This document shows, piece by piece, positions 32,868 through 41,916 of a stretch of 64,000 nt of DNA (its first letter is position 1; the number at the start of each line of letters is the position of its first letter). Below the pieces are notes generated by a model. That model ran no database searches and was not told the DNA's origin. It saw nothing but the letters and a program-made list of their open reading frames with translations. A program made the translations under genes and the position numbers. Origin of the DNA: Sphingomonas crusticola (GTDB lineage: Bacteria > Pseudomonadota > Alphaproteobacteria > Sphingomonadales > Sphingomonadaceae). The stretch covers positions 186,001-250,000 of the forward strand of contig NZ_QTJP01000001.1 of NCBI RefSeq assembly GCF_003391115.1. The letters are read 5' to 3'.

Positions 32868-35800
32868 ATGCCGACGGGGGTTTGGTTGCGTTCTGGCGCA
32901 TCGATTGCGGCGCTTGCTTTCGCCAGTCTGATGGCGGCCCCGGTTTGGGCCGGCACACAGGATAATAGCGGGGGTCAACCCGCCGCCTCCTCGAGGAACA
33001 GGGCTGTCGATCAGGTTGCGCCGCTCGTGGGACAGACGCCTCAGGGCGCTTCTCCGGCCGAACAGGCAGAGCAGCCAGCCGGTACACCGCCCGGTCAGAG
33101 CACGTCGGAAACTGCCCCGGCCGCGCCAGAGGAAGTGGTCATCACCGGCTTCCGCAACAGCCTTGCCCGCGCCGTCGATCTCAAGCGCAAGTCCAACCAG
33201 GTGATCGACGCAATCACGGCCGAAGACATTGCCGATTTCCCAGACGCCAACCTCGCCGAGTCGATCCAGCGCCTGCCGGGCATCTCGATTGACCGCGACA
33301 ACGGCGAGGGCCGCACGATCACCGTGCGTGGCCTCGGCGGTGATTTTCAGCAGGTGCGCCTCAATGGCGCCGATGCGCTCAGCATCACCGGTGGCGGCAC
33401 CGATGCCTCGGGCGCAAACCGGTCGCGCGGCTTCGATTTCAACACCTTCGCCTCTGAACTGTTCGGCGGCGTGACGGTTACCAAAACCACGTCGGCGGCC
33501 AATGACGAAGGGTCGCTCGGCGCGATCATCGATCTCACCACCGGCCGTCCGCTGACCTATAAAAAGGATCGCTACGCCCTCGGGCTTGAGGGCGAATTCC
33601 GCGAGAATGGCCGTACGGTCAATCCGCGCCTGACTGGGCTGGTGTCGAAGCACATCACCGACAATCTGGCCGTCCTGGGCTCCGTGGCCTATCAGGATCA
33701 GCGCCAGCAGATCGATTTCTACCAGCGCAGCATCGGCGCGTTCGATTATGTCTATCGCTCGTCACAGCTGATGGGCGTCACCCCGAACACATTCGGTTTC
33801 GCGCGTCCTTCAACGGCGGGGACGGGGGCTACGTTCGGCTCGGATCCCGCCGCCTACGCCCTGCTGACCCCTAACGCGCTGATCCCGGCGCTACCGTCGA
33901 TCAATCGCCAGGATCTGCATTATCGCCGGCTCGGCGCCACCGGGACCGTGCAGTGGAAGCCGACCTCGCGCACGGAAATCACACTCGACGGCGTCTATTC
34001 GAAATATGATCAGCACAGCACGACCGCCGGCATCACCACGATCGGGCTCAACCGCAACGGGACCAACGCCAATTATGCGCGTAACGCGTTGGGCGCCGCC
34101 AATACTGCCACCGGGCTGACCAACCGCATCGCGCTCTATCCCAATTGTGCGCCGAGCACGACAGTGGATTGTGGCCAATCCTTGAACGGTGGCGGGCTCG
34201 TCGCCGGCACGCGGGCCAGCTACAATCCCAACAATCTCAACCCGTTCGATTATTATAATTCGACCTCGTCGCCGGGCTACGTCGCCACCGGCGATCAGAC
34301 CGGTTTTTATACTCAGCTGATCGGGCGCCCCAACACCAAGGTACGCGCCGCCAACGTCAACGGCGCCGGCATCGCCGATTATCTGGTGCTAGACGATGTC
34401 GATTGGCGCAGCTCGACCCAGCGCGTCGATGGTACGACCAAATTCTACCAGGGCACGCTCAACCTGCGTCAGGACCTCGGCGACCGGCTGCATTTCGAAG
34501 GCACAGCCGGCTATTCACGCTCCGAATATAAAGGCCAGTCGCTGCTCGCCGAGTTCAACGCGATCGACCAGGACAATTACACGTTCGATGAACGCGCCGG
34601 TGGAAAGATGCCTGTGTTCAGCCCCGGCTTCGATGTCGCCAGCCCGCAGAGCTGGACGCTGGTCAAAGGCCTCTCGACCATCCGCTATCTGACGGACGAT
34701 ATCGTCAATTCCTTCCGCGTCGCTCGCGGCAATCTCAGCTGGGAAGCGAATGACGAATTCACCGTCTCGACCGGCCTGACCTATAAGCGCTTTGCCTATT
34801 CCAGCACTCAGGCGCGCCGCAACAGCGACATCGAAGCGATCAACCCCACGCTGGCCGAGTCGAAGCTGCTGATCACCGATCTCGGCCGCACTATGGGGTT
34901 CGGCAAGGGCCTCAACGTACCCGATGGTACCCCGACCAGCTTTTACGCCCCGGACATCGGCAAGTTCATCAATCAGTTTGGCATCAACTGCAATTGCATC
35001 AACAAATGGGCCGATTTCCGCGCGCTGGTCGACGCGCGCCAGGCCAATAAGGTCACCGAGAACGACTTGTCGGGATTCCTCCAGTTCGACTGGAACGGAA
35101 CGTTGCTCGGCCGGCCCTTCCGCGGAAATGCCGGCACGCGCATCGCGAATACCGTCGTGCGCGGCTCCGGCTCGGTCGGCGGCGCGGCCAATGGTGTCAT
35201 TGGCACGGTCGTATCCGCCCGCAACGAATATACCGACTTCCTGCCCGCTCTGAACGTGACCTGGGAGGTGGTGCCTGATACGCTCGTGCGCTTCGCAACT
35301 GCCAAGGTTATCGCGCGGCCGCAGCTGGCCGCGCTGACGCCCGGCACCACGTCATTCCCCACCGGTCTCAATGCGACGACCGCGCCGCAGATCACGGTCG
35401 GTAATCCCTATCTCAGCCCGTATCGCGCGACCAATTTCGATCTCGCCTTCGAACATTATTTCGGGCGGGGCGGGCTAATTTCGGTGGGCCTGTTCGCCAA
35501 GAAGCTCGCCAGCTTCCCGCAGCAGATCGCGGGCGAATATCCGCTGCAGGCGATCTATGACGCCGCCACGCTGGAATCGATTTACGCGTCGATCACCAGC
35601 ACGACCTTGCTCGCTTACACGCGGGGAGGGGGCGTCTATGCGGTGCGGCAATATAACGACGCGCCCGGCGGCACGATCAAGGGCGTCGAGCTCAATGTGC
35701 AGTCGAACTTCACGTTTCTGCCCGCACCGTTCGATAATTTCGGCGTGACCGCCAACTACACCCATATCTCGTCGAAGCTGAATTATCTCACCAATGCCCA

Positions 35801-36242
35801 GCTAGCGACGACGCGGACCCAGACGGGCACCGCCTCCAACACCTTCGCGACGGGGCCATTCCTCAACACCTCGCCCAATTCGTTCAACGCCACCCTCTAT
35901 TATGAAGACAAGCGCTTCTCGGCACGCGTGTCGGGTGCCTACCGCACCCGCTATGTGACGCGCTTCCCGCTGGCATCGGGCACGTGCAGCGTCGGACTTA
36001 CCACCAATAACGGCGCCGTTTGTAACTCGCCGGTGGTCTCCGATTTCGGCTATCGCGAGAAGCAGCTTAATATCGACGCGGCCATGTCGTACAGCATCAC
36101 CGACTTCGCCAAGCTGACGCTCGAGGGCCGCAATCTCACCAATGCACCGACCTATTCGACCGAATATGCTGCCGATCCGGTCTCGCAGGGATATCAGAGC
36201 ACCGGTCGGGTGATCACAGCCGGCATCCGGCTGGTCTTCTGA
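32868..36242 (+). CDS. TonB-dependent receptor, sugar-type (pectin locus)
   Basis: 1,124 residues, TonB-Xanth-Caul class. Signal peptide ending VWAGTQ, a Gln/Pro/Ala-rich linker, TonB-box region EEVVITGFRNSLARA, and a plug with FPDANLAESIQRLPGISIDRDNGEG and RGLGGDFQQVRLNG. The barrel ends VITAGIRLVF with terminal Phe. ATG 32868 follows GGGAGAGAAGTG; the GTG three bases upstream is less likely. It is directly upstream of polygalacturonase, pectate lyase and pectinesterase genes in the same direction, so imported oligogalacturonides or related pectin fragments are the likely ligand. Confidence 0.93.
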   Translation: MPTGVWLRSGASIAALAFASLMAAPVWAGTQDNSGGQPAASSRNRAVDQVAPLVGQTPQGASPAEQAEQPAGTPPGQSTSETAPAAPEEVVITGFRNSLARAVDLKRKSNQVIDAITAEDIADFPDANLAESIQRLPGISIDRDNGEGRTITVRGLGGDFQQVRLNGADALSITGGGTDASGANRSRGFDFNTFASELFGGVTVTKTTSAANDEGSLGAIIDLTTGRPLTYKKDRYALGLEGEFRENGRTVNPRLTGLVSKHITDNLAVLGSVAYQDQRQQIDFYQRSIGAFDYVYRSSQLMGVTPNTFGFARPSTAGTGATFGSDPAAYALLTPNALIPALPSINRQDLHYRRLGATGTVQWKPTSRTEITLDGVYSKYDQHSTTAGITTIGLNRNGTNANYARNALGAANTATGLTNRIALYPNCAPSTTVDCGQSLNGGGLVAGTRASYNPNNLNPFDYYNSTSSPGYVATGDQTGFYTQLIGRPNTKVRAANVNGAGIADYLVLDDVDWRSSTQRVDGTTKFYQGTLNLRQDLGDRLHFEGTAGYSRSEYKGQSLLAEFNAIDQDNYTFDERAGGKMPVFSPGFDVASPQSWTLVKGLSTIRYLTDDIVNSFRVARGNLSWEANDEFTVSTGLTYKRFAYSSTQARRNSDIEAINPTLAESKLLITDLGRTMGFGKGLNVPDGTPTSFYAPDIGKFINQFGINCNCINKWADFRALVDARQANKVTENDLSGFLQFDWNGTLLGRPFRGNAGTRIANTVVRGSGSVGGAANGVIGTVVSARNEYTDFLPALNVTWEVVPDTLVRFATAKVIARPQLAALTPGTTSFPTGLNATTAPQITVGNPYLSPYRATNFDLAFEHYFGRGGLISVGLFAKKLASFPQQIAGEYPLQAIYDAATLESIYASITSTTLLAYTRGGGVYAVRQYNDAPGGTIKGVELNVQSNFTFLPAPFDNFGVTANYTHISSKLNYLTNAQLATTRTQTGTASNTFATGPFLNTSPNSFNATLYYEDKRFSARVSGAYRTRYVTRFPLASGTCSVGLTTNNGAVCNSPVVSDFGYREKQLNIDAAMSYSITDFAKLTLEGRNLTNAPTYSTEYAADPVSQGYQSTGRVITAGIRLVF

Positions 36243-36256
36243 TTGACCGGCGCGGC

Positions 36257-37681
36257 GTGATTTTGCCGAACGAGCCTACACGCCGCGCCCTCCTGCAATT
36301 CGGGGGAGCAAGCGCGGCCGCCATGATGTTGCGGGGGGCGGCGGCAGCGCCGGACCCTTGGGACCATGCCGCAGCCGTGCTGCGCGGGCTACGCACGCCG
36401 CGCTTTCCGGCCCGCTCATTCGATATCCGGAAGTTTGGGGCCGTCGGCGATGGCGCAACCCTCAACAGCGCCGCGATCGCGCGCGCGGTCGCGGCGTGCG
36501 TGGCGGCCGGGGGCGGGCGTGTACTTGTCCCGCCTGGCCGGTTCTTGACCGGTGCGGTGCACCTCGCGTCGGATGTCGAGCTCCACCTCGATCGCGCGGC
36601 AACCTTGCTCTTCTCCACCAACCCCGCCGATTATCCGCTCGTCTTCACCCGGTGGGAGGGGATCGAACTCATCAACTATTCGCCGTTGGTCTATGCCTAC
36701 AAGGCGCGCAACGTTGCTGTGACCGGACAGGGGACGCTTGACGGCCAGGCCAGCGCCAGTGCTTGGTGGTCGTGGAAGGGGCCGTGGCGCGGCACCGTGG
36801 ACCATGGCTGGCGCGAAGGCATGCCCGATCAGCGGCCGGCGCGGGCGCGTCTGTTCGATCTGGCTGAGCGTAACGTGCCGCCGGAGAAGCGCGTCTTCGG
36901 GGACGGCGCCTATCTGCGTCCGGCATTCGTTCAGCCTTATCTCTGCGAGAATGTATTGATCGAAGGCGTCAGGCTGCGTGGTGCGCCGTTCTGGCAACTT
37001 CATCCGGTGCTGTGCCGCAACGTCATCGTCCGCAACGTCGACATCATGGGCCATGGGCCCAACAATGACGGCTGCGATCCAGAATCCGTGGGCGGCATGG
37101 TGATCGAGAACTGCACGTTCGACACCGGCGATGACTGCATTGCGATCAACTCCGGCCGCAATGCCGACGGCCGACGCGTGGCGCGCCCATCCGAAGACAT
37201 CGTCATCCGCAACTGCAGGATGAGGGAAGGGCATGGCGGCATCACCGTCGGATCCCAGATCTCCGGTGGAGTGCGTCGCATCTTCGCCGAACATTGTATC
37301 CTCGACAGCCCGAATCTCGATTATGCCATACGCTTCAAGAACAACGCCTTGCGCGGCGGGCTGCTGGAACATTTCTACTATCGCGACATCAGCGTCGGTC
37401 ATGTCGCCAAGGCCGCGATCGCTTGCGACTTCAATTATGAGGAAGGCGCCAACGGCCGGTTCGTGCCGCGGTTAAGAGACATCGTCGTTGAACGGCTTCA
37501 CGCGCGCCACGCCAACCGTGTGCTCGACAGCCAGGGGCTGCCGGGTGCGCCCGTGACCGGAATAACGCTGCGCGACTGCCGTTTCGATGGCGTTCGCGCG
37601 CCCAGCATCGTTCGGAATACCGAAGGCCTGGTGCTGGATAATGTCAGCGTCAACGGCGCCACAGTTCGCACGCTCGTCTGA
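36257..37681 (+). CDS. GH28 polygalacturonase-like glycosidase, exported
   Basis: 474 residues. The N terminus carries a twin-arginine-type signal (TRRALLQFGGASAAAMM). The right-handed beta-helix has the GH28 catalytic series in order: NNDGCDPES (NTD), TGDDCIAI (DD), GHGGITVGS (GHG) and RFKNN (RIK). It should hydrolyse alpha-1,4-galacturonosyl linkages, probably as exo-acting or rhamnogalacturonan-type given the length. No ATG suits the start; GTG 36257, 14 bp after the receptor stop, gives the cleanest signal peptide, but no clear ribosome binding site is seen, so translation is probably coupled. Confidence 0.87.
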   Translation: MILPNEPTRRALLQFGGASAAAMMLRGAAAAPDPWDHAAAVLRGLRTPRFPARSFDIRKFGAVGDGATLNSAAIARAVAACVAAGGGRVLVPPGRFLTGAVHLASDVELHLDRAATLLFSTNPADYPLVFTRWEGIELINYSPLVYAYKARNVAVTGQGTLDGQASASAWWSWKGPWRGTVDHGWREGMPDQRPARARLFDLAERNVPPEKRVFGDGAYLRPAFVQPYLCENVLIEGVRLRGAPFWQLHPVLCRNVIVRNVDIMGHGPNNDGCDPESVGGMVIENCTFDTGDDCIAINSGRNADGRRVARPSEDIVIRNCRMREGHGGITVGSQISGGVRRIFAEHCILDSPNLDYAIRFKNNALRGGLLEHFYYRDISVGHVAKAAIACDFNYEEGANGRFVPRLRDIVVERLHARHANRVLDSQGLPGAPVTGITLRDCRFDGVRAPSIVRNTEGLVLDNVSVNGATVRTLV

Positions 37682-37695
37682 TTGGAAGATATGCA

Positions 37696-39006
37696 ATGCT
37701 ACTGTTAGCCGCGATCGCCGCGTCCGCAACTTCGCCCCAGCAGCTCGCCTTTCCCGGGGCGGAAGGGGCCGGGCGGTTCGCGGCGGGCGGACGGGGCGGG
37801 GCGGTCGTGACGGTGACCAACCTTGCCGACAATGGCCCAGGCTCGCTGCGCGCGGCGGTGGAGCAGCCTGGCCCCCGCACGATCGTCTTCGCCGTGTCCG
37901 GAACGATCCAGCTTGCCAAGCCGCTGCGCATTCGCGAAGGCCGCGTCACCATCGCGGGACAATCGGCGCCGGGCGGGGGGATCACGCTGCGCGATCATCC
38001 GCTCGAGATCGACGCCGACGACGTCGTCATCCGCTACATCCGCTCGCGGCTCGGGGACGAGTCCAAGACGGAGTCCGACGCGATCTGGATCATGGGCGGC
38101 CGCCGCATCATCCTCGATCATGTGTCGGCAAGCTGGTCCGTCGACGAGACGCTCTCCGCATCAGCCAATTATACGAGGCCGGATCAGGGCTTCTACGATC
38201 TCACCGTCCAATGGTCGTTGATCGCGGAATCGCTGACCCATTCGCTCCACGCCAAGGGCGAACATGGCTATGGCAGCCTTATCCGCGGAGGGCGCGGGGC
38301 GCGGGTCAGCTTCCACCACAATCTGTGGGCAAATCACGAGGCGCGCATGCCGCGGCCGGGCAATTACAGCGGCCCCGATGTGGATCCGGTCGGCGCCTTC
38401 TTCGATTTCCGCTCGAACGTCTTCTACAATTGGGGCGGGGATCGCTCCGGCTACAATGCCGACACCGCGACTTTGTCGCGATACAATTTCGTCGACAATA
38501 GCTACATATCCGGTCCCCAGTCGAAGAAGGCGATCGCGTTCAACGAGTCCGACACGCTCGCCAAAGCCTATTTCGCCGGCAACAGCATGAACGGCGTCAT
38601 CCCGGCCGATCCCTACAGCCTCGTCACTGGCATCCAGCCCGAAGGCTACAAATTGCCTGCACCGGTCGATGTCGCCCCTGTCCAGCCCGATCCTGCCGCG
38701 TCGGCTTATCGCCGGGTGCTCGCCAGCGCGGGAGCGTCCAAGGCGCGCGACACGGTCGACGCTCGCATCGTCGCTGGCGTGCGCGATCGCACCGGTCGAC
38801 AGATCGATAGCCAGCGCGAGGTCGGGGGCTGGCCGGTGCTCGCGACGGCTCCGGCGCCGCGCGACGGCGACAGCGACGGCATGCCCGATGCCTGGGAACG
38901 CGCCAATCGCCTCGATCCCGCCCTGAACGACGGTGCGCTCGATCGCGATGGCGACGGCTACACCAACCTCGAAGATTATCTCAACAGCCTTGTCGCTAAC
39001 GATTGA
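37696..39006 (+). CDS. pectate lyase (PL1-like) with calcium-binding C-terminal repeats
   Basis: 436 residues. A short hydrophobic leader (MLLLAAIAASATS) precedes a beta-helix lyase: FPGAEGAGRFAAGGRGG, SGTIQL, ITLRDHPLEI, IRYIRSRLGD, and WSVDETLS and RGARVSFHHNLWANHEARMPR around the Ca/catalytic site. The C-terminal tail (DGDSDGMPDAWE, DRDGDGYTNLEDYL) has thrombospondin type 3/dockerin-like Ca-binding loops. It would cleave polygalacturonate by beta-elimination. GGAAG lies ahead of ATG 37696. Its end overlaps the pectinesterase start, so the enzymes are made together. Confidence 0.9.
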   Translation: MLLLAAIAASATSPQQLAFPGAEGAGRFAAGGRGGAVVTVTNLADNGPGSLRAAVEQPGPRTIVFAVSGTIQLAKPLRIREGRVTIAGQSAPGGGITLRDHPLEIDADDVVIRYIRSRLGDESKTESDAIWIMGGRRIILDHVSASWSVDETLSASANYTRPDQGFYDLTVQWSLIAESLTHSLHAKGEHGYGSLIRGGRGARVSFHHNLWANHEARMPRPGNYSGPDVDPVGAFFDFRSNVFYNWGGDRSGYNADTATLSRYNFVDNSYISGPQSKKAIAFNESDTLAKAYFAGNSMNGVIPADPYSLVTGIQPEGYKLPAPVDVAPVQPDPAASAYRRVLASAGASKARDTVDARIVAGVRDRTGRQIDSQREVGGWPVLATAPAPRDGDSDGMPDAWERANRLDPALNDGALDRDGDGYTNLEDYLNSLVAND

Positions 39007-40006
39007 CCGGCGCGCCCTGCTCGGCGGTGGGTTGGCAGGTCTTGCCGCGACGGTCGCTGACGCGCGCTCCTTGCGTTACGATGCCGTGGTTGCTCGACCG
39101 CGCGCCGCTGGGCCGCCCGGACCGCGCCACGCCGGTCTCGCGGCCGCGCTCGCTGTGGCTGCTAAGCCGCGCCAGGGTCCGTTCCGGATCTGGCTGGGGG
39201 CGGGCGTTTGGCGGGAGAAATTGGTTGTCGCGGCGCCTGATGTCTGGATCACGGGCGAAGACCGTAGCGGCACGCGCATCCGCTTCGACGCCGCGTCTGG
39301 CCTGGCGGGGCCGGACGGCTACCCGTGGGGCACCGGCGGCAGCGGGACGATCATCGTCAAGGCGCCCGGTTTCCACGCGGCCAACCTGACGATCGAGAAT
39401 AGCTTCGATCCGGCGGCACTGGGCGCAGAGGCACCGCATGATCGACAGGCCGTCGCGCTGATGCTCGCGGCCGGCAGCGATCGCACGCTGCTTGCCCGGG
39501 TCGACATTCTCGGGCGGCAGGACACGCTCTACGTCAATGCCGGGCGCTCTATCTTCCGGCAGTGCCTCGTCGCGGGAACCGTCGACTTCGTCTTCGGTGC
39601 GGGCCAAGCCCATTTGAGCCATTGCGAGGTTCGGTCGCGCGGACCCGGCTATATTGCCGCGCCAAGCACGAACCGGAGCAGCCCGGTCGGACTGGTCTTC
39701 GACCATTGCCACCTTACCCACGAGCCCGGCGTCGCTGCCGGATCGGTCTATCTCGCCCGTCCATGGCGCCCGACGCGCCAGTTCGCCGACGGGCTCTACG
39801 GCGATCCGGACGCTGTCGGCATGGTGAACTACCTGCACTGCCGGATGGAGGCGCACATCGCGCCTGCCGCCTGGACATCCATGACCTACCGCGATCGCGC
39901 CGGTGAGCGGGTCGCGCTCGAGCCGGGGGTGGTACGCTTTGCCGAGCGGGGCAGCACCGGGCCGGGCGCGCGGCGCCAACGCGCGCAGGATTCTTGGCCG
40001 GGTTGA
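38990..40006 (+). CDS. CE8 pectinesterase, Tat-exported
   Basis: 338 residues. LTIDRRALLGGGLAGLAATVADA is a twin-arginine-type signal peptide. The beta-helix carries pectinesterase motifs in order: GRQDTLYV, GTVDFVFGAG (catalytic Asp) and YLARPWRP (LGRPW). It removes methyl esters from galacturonan, exposing it to the neighbouring lyase and hydrolase. The most sensible start is TTG 38990, inside the last 17 bases of the pectate lyase gene; the frame extends to 38933 but that part is antisense-like to the lyase repeats. Confidence 0.88.
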   Translation: MSLTIDRRALLGGGLAGLAATVADARSLRYDAVVARPRAAGPPGPRHAGLAAALAVAAKPRQGPFRIWLGAGVWREKLVVAAPDVWITGEDRSGTRIRFDAASGLAGPDGYPWGTGGSGTIIVKAPGFHAANLTIENSFDPAALGAEAPHDRQAVALMLAAGSDRTLLARVDILGRQDTLYVNAGRSIFRQCLVAGTVDFVFGAGQAHLSHCEVRSRGPGYIAAPSTNRSSPVGLVFDHCHLTHEPGVAAGSVYLARPWRPTRQFADGLYGDPDAVGMVNYLHCRMEAHIAPAAWTSMTYRDRAGERVALEPGVVRFAERGSTGPGARRQRAQDSWPG

Positions 40007-40031
40007 TCCTGCGGCACTGAGGCTGATCTGG

Positions 40032-41342
40032 CTAGCGATCGCAAGCTGCGGCCCGACCGAGGAGAAAGGCTTTCTCCGCCCGGTTGCGGGTGAGCGCGGC
40101 GGCCGCCTTGAATTCCGAACGCGCTTCGGCGAGTCGGCCGGCGCGGAACAGGAAGTCGCCCCGCGCCGCCGGCAGGGGCGCATAATGGCGCAGGGCCGGA
40201 TCGTCGGCGATCGCGTCCACCAATTTCAGACCTGCGTCCGGCCCGAACGCCATGCTGTGCGCGATCGCGCGATTCAGGTCGACAATGGGTGAGGGCATGA
40301 CCAGGCGCAGCCGGTCGTACAGCGCTGCGATGCGCGGCCAATCGGTATCGGCGGCGCGGCGCGCCCGGGCGTGACAGGCGGCCAGCGCGGCCTGCAACAC
40401 ATAGGGACCGCTCGCTTCCAACGCGGCACCGCCCAGCGCTTCGGCCCGGCTCAGCGCTTCCAGCCCCCGGGCGATCAGCAGATGGTCCCAGCGGGCACGG
40501 TCCTGCCCTTCAAGCGGTATGAAGCCGCCGTCCGTTCCGGTACGGGCGCTGAGGCGCGACGCTTGCAGCTCCATCAGCGCCAGCAGGCCGAGCACTTCCG
40601 CGGTCGCTGAAGCGTCGTCCGGCGCGTCCCTGGGCACTAGCGCCGCCAGCATGCGCCCGACCCGTATCGCCTCCTGCGCCAGCGCTGGCCGAACCAGATC
40701 GTCGCCCGCTGTGGCCGCATAGCCTTCGTTGAAAATGAGATAGATCACTTCCAGCACCGATGGCAGCCGCGCCGCCCGCTCCGCGCCCCGCGGCACTGCA
40801 AACGTCAACCCGGCCTTCGTGATCGCCTTCTTGGCGCGCACGATCCTCTGCGCGATCGTGGGCTCGCTCGACAGGAAGGCCCGAGCGATGTCTTCGGTAG
40901 TCAGGCCGCCCACCACCCGCAGTGTGAGCGCGGCCCGGGCGTCGCGCGGCAGTATCGGATGGCAGGCCGTGAAGATCAGGCCGAGCAGTTCGTCGCCTAG
41001 GTCATCGTCGATGGCGGCTTCGATAGCTTCCGCCCCTCCATCGGCCGCATCGTCCAGCGTGAGTGCGAGTTCCGAATGCTTGCGTGTGCGCATCTGGTCG
41101 TGCCGCAACGTGTCGATGGCACGCCGTTTGGCGACCGCCATCAGCCACGCGCCAGGATTAGCCGGAACCCCACTCCCGGGCCAATCGGACAGTGCGACGA
41201 CCAGCGCCTCCTGCGCCAGCTCCTCGGCAAGATCGACGTTGCGCACCATACGGGCCAGGCCGCCGATGAGCCTGGCCCGTTCGATGCGGAAAACCGCCTC
41301 GATTGCCCGCCTTGTCTCCGCGCCCGTGTCGCTCGCCGCCAT
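40032..41342 (-). CDS. ECF42-type RNA polymerase sigma factor
   Basis: 436 residues: an ECF sigma2/sigma4 core (LAEELAQEALVVAL; GLTTEDIARAFLSSEPTIAQRIVRAKK) followed by a ~230-residue extension (RLPSVLEVIYLIFNEGYAAT...) characteristic of the ECF42 group, where the extension contains TPR-like helices. Such factors lack an anti-sigma and are typically encoded beside a YciI/DGPF protein, as here. The protein starts at ATG 41342. The regulon is unknown. Confidence 0.9.
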   Translation of the reverse strand: MAASDTGAETRRAIEAVFRIERARLIGGLARMVRNVDLAEELAQEALVVALSDWPGSGVPANPGAWLMAVAKRRAIDTLRHDQMRTRKHSELALTLDDAADGGAEAIEAAIDDDLGDELLGLIFTACHPILPRDARAALTLRVVGGLTTEDIARAFLSSEPTIAQRIVRAKKAITKAGLTFAVPRGAERAARLPSVLEVIYLIFNEGYAATAGDDLVRPALAQEAIRVGRMLAALVPRDAPDDASATAEVLGLLALMELQASRLSARTGTDGGFIPLEGQDRARWDHLLIARGLEALSRAEALGGAALEASGPYVLQAALAACHARARRAADTDWPRIAALYDRLRLVMPSPIVDLNRAIAHSMAFGPDAGLKLVDAIADDPALRHYAPLPAARGDFLFRAGRLAEARSEFKAAAALTRNRAEKAFLLGRAAACDR

Positions 41343-41396
41343 GCGGCTTTGTCGACGAGCGCCCTCGGCAAGACAAGCCGGCAGCAGCCGATAGCG

Positions 41397-41828
41397 TCAG
41401 TTGCCGGCGAGCTTTTCGCGCACGCTTTCATGGATCCGTTCGGCTTCCGGCGTCATCGCCTCACCGAAGTCGCTCAGCTCGTAGAAAGGGCGGATTTCGA
41501 TTTCGCTGGGGCCGGGCATCGGGTTGGGACAGCGCTTCACCCAGGCGAGCGCCTCGTCCATGTCCTTAACTTCCCAAATCCAATAGCCGGCCACCAATTC
41601 GCGAGTTTCGGCAAATGGGCCGTCGATTACGGTCCGGTTCGGCCCATCGAAGGCGACGCGCTTGCCCGCCGATGAGGGTTTGAGCCCGTCGCCGCTCAAC
41701 ATCACACCGGCATCGGCCAGCTCCTCGTTGAACTTGCCCATCGCCTCGAGCATCTCGGCCATGTCTTCGGCCGGCGGCAATCCCCGTTCACTGTCTTCGG
41801 TTGCCTTTACGAACACCATCACACGCAT
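41397..41828 (-). CDS. YciI/DGPF-family protein, partner of ECF42 sigma
   Basis: 143 residues with MRVMVFVKATEDSE, GVMLSGDGLKPSS, VIDGPFAETRELVAGYWIWEVKD (the DGPF motif) and IRPFYELSDF. AGAGGAG lies 8 nt before ATG 41828. YciI-like proteins have a ferredoxin-like fold with a conserved His/Asp pocket; ECF42 partners are thought to act in the sigma pathway, perhaps as a DGPF sensor. The sigma gene lies 54 bp downstream, so both are on one transcript. Confidence 0.88.
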   Translation of the reverse strand: MRVMVFVKATEDSERGLPPAEDMAEMLEAMGKFNEELADAGVMLSGDGLKPSSAGKRVAFDGPNRTVIDGPFAETRELVAGYWIWEVKDMDEALAWVKRCPNPMPGPSEIEIRPFYELSDFGEAMTPEAERIHESVREKLAGN

Positions 41829-41916
41829 CGTCTGCACTCCTCTACCTTACCGGCGATCCTGCGCCGGATATTGTGACGACGAGCGAGCTCTGCGCAAATC
41901 GACACCGTGATGAAAT

